From Candidatus Staskawiczbacteria bacterium RIFCSPLOWO2_01_FULL_38_12b (GTDB lineage Bacteria > Patescibacteriota > Minisyncoccia > Minisyncoccales > Staskawiczbacteraceae), in contig MHPA01000004.1 in the NCBI GenBank assembly GCA_001820255.1, positions 1 to 11,680 of the forward strand: DNA of 11,680 nt. Direction: 5' to 3'. Below, one piece after another: positions 5,927 to 11,663 of the stretch; positions within the stretch are counted from its first letter, which is position 1, and each line of letters opens with the position of its first letter. Position numbers and translations under genes: made by a program. The notes below the pieces were generated by a model that searched no databases, was not told where the DNA came from, and saw only the letters and a list, made by a program, of their open reading frames with translations.

Positions 5927-6711
5927 TGGAAAATAGAGACTCAACTATATTGGGTAAAAAACCTGCGCGCGATTGGAACATCTTTTTTTCAAGCGTATTT
6001 TTTGTATTGGGATTTTCTCTGGTGTTTTCTTTGGTGGGGGTACTTTTACAAACGGTACTTTCAAATGTATCTTATACTGTTTCAGAATGGCTGGGCCGGA
6101 TTGGTGGTGTAATTATTATCTTTTTTGGGTTTTTCTTGCTTGGGTTATTTACCCCAAAATTTCTAAAAACCGACCATAAAATTTTAGTTAAGTATCGGTT
6201 TAGATCTCACTACATAACCTCGTTTGTATTTGGCGCAGCCTTTGCTGTCGGTTGGACGCCGTGCGTTTCGGCGGCATTAGGTGCTATTTTGGCGCTGGCC
6301 ACCACATCGGCTTCCAGTGCCTTTTTGCTCTTAGTTGCTTATACCATGGGTATTGGGATCCCTTTTTTGTTGGTTGGGCTTTTTACTAACGAAGCAAAAA
6401 GTCTTATTTTGCGCTTGGGTAAAAAAATTCTGTATTTCCAGTATTTTTTTGGTGTTGTCTTAATCGGCCTTGGTATTTTGGTTTTTACCGGAACCCTGTC
6501 CCGTATTAATAATTTTGAATTGTTAACCAATATTTTAATTAATTTAAATTTAACCACATCGATTGGCGGTGGTATTAATTCACTTACCATTTTTAACTTT
6601 GGTATTGCGTTTCTTGCTGGAATTGGGTCATTTTTAAGCCCCTGTATTTTACCCATTATCCCAGGATTTCTTTCATATTTGGCCTCAACAGCAACAAAAA
6701 AACATGAATAA
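5926..6711 (+). CDS. ccdA: CcdA-type thiol-electron transporter, circularly permuted
   Basis: CcdA/DsbD-type membrane proteins pass electrons from cytoplasmic thioredoxin to extracytoplasmic thioredoxin-like proteins through two membrane cysteines. Here Cys113 lies in FAVGWTPCVSAALGAILALA and Cys240 in SFLSPCILPIIPGFLSYL. In the usual family the SPC helix is the first; here it is the last (about 224-252), and the protein begins at what is normally helix 2 (20-41). Helices at about 20-41, 55-75, 96-122, 131-153, 171-190 and 224-252 give N-in/C-in. The basic loops (80-95, 155-168, C-terminal KKH) all fall on the cytoplasmic side. Loop 191-222 would join the normally separate outer ends. The start is coupled to the thioredoxin stop, and eight bases overlap the next gene. 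Confidence 0.9.
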   Translation: MENRDSTILGKKPARDWNIFFSSVFFVLGFSLVFSLVGVLLQTVLSNVSYTVSEWLGRIGGVIIIFFGFFLLGLFTPKFLKTDHKILVKYRFRSHYITSFVFGAAFAVGWTPCVSAALGAILALATTSASSAFLLLVAYTMGIGIPFLLVGLFTNEAKSLILRLGKKILYFQYFFGVVLIGLGILVFTGTLSRINNFELLTNILINLNLTTSIGGGINSLTIFNFGIAFLAGIGSFLSPCILPIIPGFLSYLASTATKKHE

Positions 6712-7843
6712 AAATATTATTTTTGCGTTAGCTTTGGTTATTGTTTTGGGAGTTATTGGATATATTCAAATAACAAAGCCCAAATTATATAGCGTCGGTT
6801 CTGGTAATGCAGAGTCAATTGCGTTGGCGCCTTCTTCTGATAAGGTGTTAGATACTTCAACAACCGCATCGCCAGCATTAGCCAAAACTCGCATGATGAA
6901 TATTGAAGAGAAAGCCAAAAAGTATTCACCGGCGGTGGAAATAATTCCCGGAGGCCAATTTATTAATGCCGAGCCGTTTACCCTAAAAAGTTTAATTGGA
7001 AAAAAGGTTATTCTGGTTGATTTTTGGACTTACACCTGCATAAATTGTCAGCGCACCACACCCTATTTAAAAGAGTGGTACAGAAAGTATAAAGACCAAG
7101 GGCTTATAATTGTTGGCGTGCATACCCCAGAATTTGAATTTGAAAAAGAGTATAGTAATGTAAAAAAAGCCGTGGAGGATGAAGGTATTTTGTATCCGGT
7201 AGTTCAAGATAATAATTACGCTACTTGGAGTGCGTATGGTAACCGGTATTGGCCGCACAAATATCTTATTGATATTGATGGTTTTATTGTGCACGATAAA
7301 ATTGGCGAAGGGGGATACGATGAATTCGAAAAAGCCATTCAGAAAGCTTTAGCAGAAAGAAATTTAGTATTAGGACTTAAAAATTCAGTTGATATCAATA
7401 TAGCCAATCCCAAAGATGTCATAATTATGGATAGTTCTAAGGTGCAAAGCCCGGAAACTTATTTTGGTTCTGCCAGAAATGAATATCTTGGTAACGGTAA
7501 AAAAAGCACTTCAGGAAACCAAGTCCTTTCATTTCCAGATAATCTTTCGGTAAATAAATTATATCTTGATGGCACTTGGGATTTTCAAAACGAATTTGCA
7601 GAAAGTAAAAGCGCCACGGCAAAAATAAAGTTTTTGTATAATGCAAAAAATGTCTATTTGGTGGCAAGTTCGGATGAGGGAGTAACCGTTAAAATATTCC
7701 AAGACGGTGCGCTTATTAAAACAATGACCATTAAGGATCATAGACTGTATAATATTGTTGAAGGCACAGATTATGGGAAACATACACTTGAGATAGAAAT
7801 TGATAGGGCAGGGCTAAAAGCCTTTGCATTTACGTTTGGCTAA
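6704..7843 (+). CDS. DipZ-like anchored thioredoxin with C-terminal beta-sandwich-type domain
   Basis: This 379-residue exported protein corresponds to the part of DipZ (a CcdA-thioredoxin fusion) that follows the CcdA domain. Residues 5-22 form a signal anchor, then a low-complexity Ser/Thr/Ala linker to about 75. A TlpA/AhpC-like redoxin domain (about 85-215) carries VILVDFWTYTCINCQRTTPY with Cys112 and Cys115, IIVGVHTPEFEFE, and the cis-Pro loop RYWPHKYLID (Pro184). The C-terminal domain (about 240-379) has LDGTWDFQNEFAES, NVYLVASSDEGVTVKIFQDG and the ending HTLEIEIDRAGLKAFAFTFG, the pattern of the carbohydrate-binding-like module of DipZ proteins. It overlaps the CcdA gene by eight bases, so the operon is a split DipZ. 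No terminator is visible directly after it. Confidence 0.88.
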   Translation: MNKNIIFALALVIVLGVIGYIQITKPKLYSVGSGNAESIALAPSSDKVLDTSTTASPALAKTRMMNIEEKAKKYSPAVEIIPGGQFINAEPFTLKSLIGKKVILVDFWTYTCINCQRTTPYLKEWYRKYKDQGLIIVGVHTPEFEFEKEYSNVKKAVEDEGILYPVVQDNNYATWSAYGNRYWPHKYLIDIDGFIVHDKIGEGGYDEFEKAIQKALAERNLVLGLKNSVDINIANPKDVIIMDSSKVQSPETYFGSARNEYLGNGKKSTSGNQVLSFPDNLSVNKLYLDGTWDFQNEFAESKSATAKIKFLYNAKNVYLVASSDEGVTVKIFQDGALIKTMTIKDHRLYNIVEGTDYGKHTLEIEIDRAGLKAFAFTFG

Positions 7844-7872
7844 TAATTATTCTAAAACATTGGTGAGGTAAG

Positions 7873-7926
7873 CTAAACTTCAGCTTTCTGTCGTAAGTCA
7901 GGAATGTAAATATACTCTTTTATCGC
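7873..7926 (-). pseudogene. Minus-strand gene-tail remnant (repeat copy B)
   Basis: On the minus strand the frame reads AIKEYIYIPDLRQKAEV then TAG, preceded at once by an in-frame stop, so only about 17 codons remain. It matches copy A at 1030-1078 over 49 bases (42 identities) in the same frame. Homology ends at the EYI motif. It sits between the redox operon and the DUF4382 gene. Confidence 0.4.
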
Positions 7927-7947
7927 CTAAAATTACGATGGTTAAAA

Positions 7948-7953
7948 TATAAT
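7948..7953 (+). promoter_or_regulatory. -10 box candidate for the DUF4382 gene
   Basis: A consensus TATAAT lies 59 bases before the ATG at 8013. I see no convincing -35 at the expected distance. Confidence 0.3.
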
Positions 7954-8012
7954 ATTTCAAATAATTTAAAGGTCGAGAAAAAGTAATATTATTAAACGAT
8001 GACAAAAAATGT

Positions 8013-9098
8013 ATGACAAGTAAAATTATAGGTATTATAGTAGCGGTATTAGTTATTGTCGCTTTAGGTGCCGGTGCAATGTATCTTTTTAACCGACAAA
8101 TGTCCTCGCAAAGCTATAATCCAGAAACTCAAGGCAAGGTGGTATTTGGAGTTACCGATGTTGCGGAAGATATGAGTGGCGTCAGTTCGGTTTTTGTTAC
8201 GGTAAATAAAGTTGAAATTCACAGCGCAACCGAGGGCTGGGTCACAGCTTCAAACGAAACAAAGCAATACGATCTTTTGGTATTAAAACAATCGGGGGCA
8301 GTGTCGTTACTTGCCAATGCAAATGTTAATGTTGGGACGTATGACCAAATGAGGCTTATGATAAGCAAAGTTACTGTGGTAAAAAATGGAGTATCACAAG
8401 ATGCAAAACTTCCTTCAGGAGAATTAAAAATTATTTCAGATATTGTAGTTAATGCCGATAAGACATTGACGGTAGTTTTTGATTTTATGGCAGACAAATC
8501 ATTGCACGTAACCGGCAACGGCAAATTCATTTTTGCCCCCGTGGTAAAAGTTAAAAAGCAAAGCAATGCTAATGTTGAGTTAAAGTCAAATGGTGAAATA
8601 AATATAATGGGTGGCAACCAAGAAAATGATGAAAATATTGGTATGGACGAAAAAGGAGAAGTCAAGAATGATTTTGAGTTAAAGGGTGATCTTGATATTG
8701 ATGAAAATGATGATATTAAAATTAAAGTAAATATTGAAGGCAATATAGAAACAGACAATGAATTAGTATTTAATTTTAGTGCTCAAAATAATTCTGGTGT
8801 TTCTGGTACGGCGATTTTAGAAGAAGATGATGATGGAAATATAGAAGTTGCTTTAAAGTTGAAAAATAGTATTTTGGGAATACTTTCTCCCGCACAGCCA
8901 GCACATATACATTTTGGTAGTTGTTCAAATATTGGAGGCGTAAAATATCCTTTAAATTCCGTTGTTAATGGAAAATCAGAAACAGTGCTTAATGTTTCTT
9001 TGACTGATCTTAAAACTCAGCTTCCTTTGGCGATTAATGTCCATAAATCTGCTGCCGAATCAAATATTTATATTGCTTGTACTGATCTAAATTTTTAG
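8013..9098 (+). CDS. Anchored DUF4382 protein with C-terminal CHRD-like domain
   Basis: This is a 361-residue extracytoplasmic protein of unknown biochemical role. A signal anchor (residues 5-26) is followed by a DUF4382 domain (about 41-182): VFGVTDVAEDMSGVSSVFVT, a strand with VNKVEIHSATEGWV, YDLLVLKQ, and the close FIFAPVVKVKKQ. An Asn/Asp/Glu-rich linker (185-250) follows. The C-terminal part (about 252-361) resembles CHRD domains: PAHIHFGSC (His298, His300, Cys304), YPLNSVVNGKSET, and INVHKS...YIACTDL (His344, Cys356). The His pairs could bind a metal and the two cysteines could form a disulfide, which would suit the redox operon just upstream. There is no Shine-Dalgarno. A six-codon mini-ORF (7999-8016) overlaps the ATG. 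A perfect terminator follows. Confidence 0.85.
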   Translation: MTSKIIGIIVAVLVIVALGAGAMYLFNRQMSSQSYNPETQGKVVFGVTDVAEDMSGVSSVFVTVNKVEIHSATEGWVTASNETKQYDLLVLKQSGAVSLLANANVNVGTYDQMRLMISKVTVVKNGVSQDAKLPSGELKIISDIVVNADKTLTVVFDFMADKSLHVTGNGKFIFAPVVKVKKQSNANVELKSNGEINIMGGNQENDENIGMDEKGEVKNDFELKGDLDIDENDDIKIKVNIEGNIETDNELVFNFSAQNNSGVSGTAILEEDDDGNIEVALKLKNSILGILSPAQPAHIHFGSCSNIGGVKYPLNSVVNGKSETVLNVSLTDLKTQLPLAINVHKSAAESNIYIACTDLNF

Positions 9099-9168
9099 AT
9101 TAGGAAAAATAGAGTAATAAGCTATAATAAGTCGGGTGGCCTTTTGGGGTTACCTAAAATTAGCTAAC

Positions 9169-9202
9169 AAAAACCACCCTTTATTTTGAGGGTGGTTTTT
9201 TG
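9169..9202 (+). terminator. Intrinsic terminator after the DUF4382 gene
   Basis: A perfect 12-bp stem (AAAAACCACCCT at 9169-9180, AGGGTGGTTTTT at 9189-9200) has an 8-base loop and a T tract. The A-rich left arm makes it potentially bidirectional. From the stop at 9098 to here there is only a weak G-T-containing hairpin. The 9203-9573 gap holds palindromic repeats, the CTTCG..CAAG copies and a promoter. Confidence 0.9.
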
Positions 9203-9218
9203 GTATAATCTTGTAAAC

Positions 9219-9291
9219 AAATATGCAAAGCATATTTTCGGTGCTCGTTCGGTAATAAAAACTTGCGAATCTTTATTGCCTTCACTCACTA
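9219..9291. repeat. Composite intergenic palindrome
   Basis: Perfect stem AAATATGC (9219-9226), AAA loop, GCATATTT (9230-9237). It is followed by GGTAATAAA (9251-9259) pairing with TTTATTGCC (9272-9280), one G-T pair. The unit ends in CACTCACTA (9283-9291), a 9-mer also next to the pstA-pstB hairpins (4139-4147), where CGGCAATAAAAAC parallels CGGTAATAAAAAC here. Confidence 0.55.
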
Positions 9292-9304
9292 GAAAATAAA
9301 CCAA

Positions 9305-9320
9305 TCCGCCAACTGGCGGA
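9305..9320. repeat. Perfect small palindrome TCCGCCA-AC-TGGCGGA
   Basis: A 7-bp stem with a 2-base centre, GC-rich in an AT-rich spacer, lying between the composite palindrome and the CTTCG repeat. Confidence 0.6.
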
Positions 9321-9326
9321 CTAATC

Positions 9327-9392
9327 CTTCGATAAAAACTCAGGACAAGTTATTGTGCCACTGGCTGCACACTTCGGCAAGCTCAGTGCAAG
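9327..9392 (+). repeat. Dispersed intergenic repeat, copies 2 and 3
   Basis: Copy 2 spans 9327-9349 (CTTCGATAAAAACTCAGGACAAG in pieces: CTTCGA, CTCAGGACAAG) and copy 3 spans 9372-9392 (CTTCGGC, CTCAGTGCAAG). Both resemble 5046-5067. The copies differ in the middle, so they are related rather than identical. Confidence 0.55.
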
Positions 9393-9465
9393 CAAAGTGA
9401 ACACCTCATATTTTTCCTCGTAAACTAATATTTTGAAAATGGTATTTTTTAGTGGTTTTGTTTGT

Positions 9466-9493
9466 TTGACATATATGCTACGAGGGCTATAGT
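9466..9493 (+). promoter_or_regulatory. Strong promoter for the phosphatase gene
   Basis: Consensus TTGACA (9466-9471), a 16-base spacer, and TATAGT (9488-9493), about 80 bases before the start codon. It is the best-matching promoter in the window. Confidence 0.7.
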
Positions 9494-9555
9494 GATATTA
9501 GAGGTCAGCACATTAACAATTTTGTAGATGTGTTGTAAAACATATTTAAAAACTC

Positions 9556-9565
9556 AAAAGGAGGG
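9556..9565 (+). promoter_or_regulatory. Strong Shine-Dalgarno of the phosphatase gene
   Basis: AAAAGGAGGG ends eight bases before the ATG at 9574 and fixes that start. The phosphate and redox genes to the left have no such site. Confidence 0.85.
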
Positions 9566-9573
9566 TAGGTTTT

Positions 9574-10581
9574 ATGGCGACTGAAGACTATGTGCATACT
9601 TTGTTAAGCCAGACCGAGCGAACACAATACATGCTCGATTTGATGAGGGTGGTAAAAGAAACCGGAGATCATGTCCTTAATATTGACCGCGAGAAAGTAT
9701 TTGATACGGTGGAAGTTGCACGCCACCAATTTTCAACGGTGGACGCCGAAGCCAACAGCAGGCTCCGAGCTATTTTGGAAATGAGAATGAAAATGTTTCC
9801 CGGGACAGTGCTTGAGGAATCGGATATTCCTCGTGCTCGCCTTGAGCCGGATCGCCTTAAATATCCTCTGTTAATTTGTGATGCGGTTGAGGGATCGACC
9901 AATGCCAAGCGCGGATTGGTTGCTTATATGCGCCGGCCGATTTTGGCAGGAACCCTTGCCATGGTGGTGGAAGGCGAGGAGCTTTCCATGATTGCTGCGA
10001 GCGCCTTTTATGATTTTTCTTCGCGCAAAGTTTTATCAAGTGTCCGCACGGAAGCAGGATGTTTTCTGTCATTTATTGATGGGCAAATCATTGATCAAAG
10101 TTTTGTATTGGAAACAAAAGGGGATTCGCATGTATATGCGATTGTTCCCGGATACTCGCATGCAAATGTAGGGGCAAGGGCCGCCATTGAATCTATGCTT
10201 CTTACTGTAGGTATTGAAAGTGCAGGAGGTTCCCGTTCATCGGCTCAAGATTTGGTAAGCATCTTTTGTAATCAAGCTGATGCTTATGTGGATTTACGGG
10301 CTTTGTTTCCTGGCAGTACCGAAATCCGCGATGAAGTGTTGCATACCTGGGATGTCGGCGGACTTCTGCCTGTTTTAGACAGCGTGGGGTTTCGCATCAC
10401 TGACATTACCGGCCAAAGCTGGCAGCGCTTGCGCATTTGGGATCGCATGGCTATTATTGTTTCCAGGCCGACGCTCCAATCGCGCATCGTTGACGTATTG
10501 AAAGGACTTTCGTTTGTTTCATCCCTGTTTGCGCCAGAGACTAACAATGTCATCAACTTCCCAACACCCAACATCGGGTAG
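9574..10581 (+). CDS. Inositol-monophosphatase-family metal-dependent phosphatase
   Basis: The family is Mg-dependent, Li-sensitive phosphatases acting on inositol phosphate, PAP or sugar bisphosphates; the substrate here cannot be told. The 335-residue soluble protein has the family motifs in order: STVDAEAN (54-61), the Glu pair in VLEESD (Glu81, Glu82), the metal site DAVEGSTN (103-110), SAGGSRSSAQDLVSIF (216-231) with QADAYVDLR (234-242), and TWDVGGLLPVLDSVGF (258-273, Asp260). The usual D-P-x-D-G-T is D-A-V-E-G-S here: Glu106 replaces the second metal-binding Asp and Ala the Pro. Glu occurs at this place in the related GlpX class, so activity is plausible. It is longer than the common 260-270 residues, with extra N- and C-terminal sequence. 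The start is set by a strong Shine-Dalgarno, and a zinc-ribbon gene follows after 16 bases. Confidence 0.85.
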   Translation: MATEDYVHTLLSQTERTQYMLDLMRVVKETGDHVLNIDREKVFDTVEVARHQFSTVDAEANSRLRAILEMRMKMFPGTVLEESDIPRARLEPDRLKYPLLICDAVEGSTNAKRGLVAYMRRPILAGTLAMVVEGEELSMIAASAFYDFSSRKVLSSVRTEAGCFLSFIDGQIIDQSFVLETKGDSHVYAIVPGYSHANVGARAAIESMLLTVGIESAGGSRSSAQDLVSIFCNQADAYVDLRALFPGSTEIRDEVLHTWDVGGLLPVLDSVGFRITDITGQSWQRLRIWDRMAIIVSRPTLQSRIVDVLKGLSFVSSLFAPETNNVINFPTPNIG

Positions 10582-10597
10582 AAGAAAGGGGGCGGTT

Positions 10598-10921
10598 ATG
10601 CTCTTTGAGACTAGAAAGACAGATTTGCTCAAATTGTGCCCTTGTTGCAATGGAAAAATTGTCCGGTGCATTCGCAAAGGTACCTATGAATCAGAGAGTT
10701 ATGGCAACACCCATGGTCTGCAAATTTGGGATCGATGCGAAGAATGTAAGAAAATTTTTGGCCAGACCGATGTAGCTATTGCCTTTCCGAATGAATTAGA
10801 AGATCAAATGATGGCGGCATTTGATCGCTGGGATCAAAGAACCCTTGAAGATTGGGAATTCTCCGAAATAATCCAAGTTGCTTTTTTCGGTTTCGGGGGC
10901 TGGGTTTTCAAAATTGGATAA
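10598..10921 (+). CDS. Small zinc-ribbon protein of unknown function
   Basis: The protein has 107 residues from MLFETRKTDLL. The frame is open upstream to 10514 inside the phosphatase gene, but AAAGGGGG (10585-10592) just before 10598 decides the start. Two Cys pairs, Cys14-Pro-Cys-Cys17 and Cys47-Glu-Glu-Cys50 (LCPCCNGKIVRC and DRCEECKKIFG), form a probable zinc ribbon, with a further Cys at 24. The acidic second half (ELEDQMMAAFDRWDQRTLED) is probably helical and the end is aromatic-rich. There is no signal peptide. It probably shares the phosphatase mRNA and ends at a clear terminator. I do not recognise the family; a nucleic-acid or protein-binding adaptor is possible. Confidence 0.75.
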   Translation: MLFETRKTDLLKLCPCCNGKIVRCIRKGTYESESYGNTHGLQIWDRCEECKKIFGQTDVAIAFPNELEDQMMAAFDRWDQRTLEDWEFSEIIQVAFFGFGGWVFKIG

Positions 10922-10958
10922 AGAGTCGGCATTATTAATATTATGGATCCAACACATT

Positions 10959-10987
10959 AAAAGGCCAACGTTCGTTTGGCCTTTTTT
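10959..10987 (+). terminator. Intrinsic terminator after the zinc-ribbon gene
   Basis: AAAAGGCCAA (10959-10968) pairs with TTGGCCTTTT (10976-10985) around CGTTCGT, followed by more T. The stem is perfect. Confidence 0.88.
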
Positions 10988-10991
10988 ATTA

Positions 10992-11021
10992 TTGACAAAA
11001 TAATTGCAAAGTATTAAATTT
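10992..11021 (+). promoter_or_regulatory. Promoter candidate for the 82-residue protein
   Basis: TTGACA at 10992-10997 directly follows the terminator. An AT-rich -10 such as TAAATT at 11016-11021 lies 18 bases on. The -10 is imprecise. Confidence 0.45.
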
Positions 11022-11067
11022 AAATTGATGTTGTTCTTTCAATGTTTATTGCAAAAGTGAGGCAACT

Positions 11068-11316
11068 ATGGCGAAGTCACCAAAAGAAAAAGCTCTCACC
11101 TCCGATCAAGAATTTTTCATTTGGGATTACACCCTTCGGCAGAAGGAACCGGATGATCGCCATCCCAATGACGTAATTCAAACGGATTATAATGGTGATC
11201 GGTGTCGGTATCTTTTGGACATGGCAAAATGGCACCAAATTACATTTTGTGATACCTGTAGCAAGGCAAAACAAGAGTGCCGATGCGGCGTCAATCCAAT
11301 TAATGTAATACCTTGA
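11068..11316 (+). CDS. 82-residue Cys-rich protein of unknown function
   Basis: I do not recognise the family. GTGAGG (11057-11062) precedes the ATG at suitable spacing, and flanking promoter and terminator make a complete single-gene unit, which supports expression. The N-terminus is basic and the middle is charged (TLRQKEPDDRHPNDVIQTDY). The C-terminal part has Cys46, His56 and then CDTCSKAKQECRCG (61-74), a C-x2-C-x6-C-x-C arrangement suited to binding zinc or another metal. No signal peptide or membrane helix. It shares the Cys-rich, Shine-Dalgarno-led character of the gene before it but shows no visible sequence similarity to it. Confidence 0.7.
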   Translation: MAKSPKEKALTSDQEFFIWDYTLRQKEPDDRHPNDVIQTDYNGDRCRYLLDMAKWHQITFCDTCSKAKQECRCGVNPINVIP

Positions 11317-11332
11317 AACATTTTTTGCCTCC

Positions 11333-11364
11333 AAAAACCCTGCGATAATTTCCACGGGTTTTTT
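11333..11364 (+). terminator. Intrinsic terminator after the 82-residue protein
   Basis: AAAAACCC (11333-11340) pairs with GGGTTTTT (11356-11363), with TG/CA extending the stem past one bulged base, then T. Its left arm includes CCTGCGA, which is complementary to TCGCAGG at 11441-11447 in the neighbouring element. Confidence 0.8.
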
Positions 11365-11371
11365 ATTTAAA

Positions 11372-11524
11372 CCGTGAATTACCAAATGTCCCGATAAAAA
11401 TCGAGGATTCTCGATGCCCTAAAAAGGGGCATCGGGACTTTCGCAGGATTTTCTTCAATTTATAGCTAAAAATTGGAGAAAAGACAAGAAATATTCTTTT
11501 GATTGTGCATTTGGTAATTCACGG
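11372..11524. mobile_element. 153-bp MITE-like element with perfect 17-bp terminal inverted repeats
   Basis: The ends are CCGTGAATTACCAAATG (11372-11388) and its exact reverse complement (11508-11524). Inside are GTCCCGAT (11388-11395) pairing with ATCGGGAC (11431-11438), the small hairpin ATCGAG-GATT-CTCGAT (11400-11415), the competing CGATGCCC/GGGCATCG (11412-11419/11427-11434), and a bulged hairpin around TAGC (11450-11479) related to 5225-5280. There is no coding capacity. TTAA occurs just outside each end (11367-11370 and 11527-11530) at slightly different offsets, a weak hint of a target duplication. Together with the following bases it fills the 11317-11663 gap. Confidence 0.6.
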
Positions 11525-11574
11525 CGTTAATAAGCCAAGTTCTTGTATTTGACCTGGTTGCGCCAAATCGTACG

Positions 11575-11595
11575 AACAGGGGGTAAGCCTCTGTT
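11575..11595. repeat. Hairpin before the last promoter
   Basis: AACAGGGG (11575-11582) pairs with CCTCTGTT (11588-11595) around GTAAG, with one G-T pair, then TTGTC. It is possibly a weak terminator. Confidence 0.4.
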
Positions 11596-11602
11596 TTGTC
11601 TA

Positions 11603-11632
11603 TTGACAAGTGCAACTAGGTTGCATTAGTAT
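11603..11632 (+). promoter_or_regulatory. Promoter with an embedded operator-like dyad
   Basis: TTGACA (11603-11608), an 18-base spacer, and TAGTAT (11627-11632). The spacer contains the perfect dyad TGCAAC-TAG-GTTGCA (11611-11625). A dyad between -35 and -10 is a classic repressor position. The regulator cannot be named; Fur/Zur-like or MarR-like binding are options. Confidence 0.55.
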
Positions 11633-11663
11633 TGAGGTATTATCAAACTAACTGATATTCATT

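Noticed and set aside
8219..8758. 179-codon minus-strand ORF inside the DUF4382 gene
   Set aside because: It is a Ser/Ile/Phe-rich shadow of the real gene, with no motif or start signal.
9099..9168. Small RNA or riboswitch between the DUF4382 stop and its terminator
   Set aside because: Only a 7-bp hairpin with two G-T pairs (GGTGGCC/GGTTACC) is visible, too weak to call.
9219..9392. CRISPR-like array
   Set aside because: The repeats are of different types, not regularly spaced and without spacers of constant length; no cas gene is nearby.
10514..10597. Upstream start for the zinc-ribbon gene inside the phosphatase gene
   Set aside because: The ATG at 10598 has a strong Shine-Dalgarno at the right distance and the upstream part looks like out-of-frame phosphatase sequence.
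11527..11625. Open minus-strand frame of about 32 codons ending KNLAY-stop
   Set aside because: No start codon, and it runs through the hairpin and the promoter dyad; probably chance, though a gene remnant cannot be excluded.
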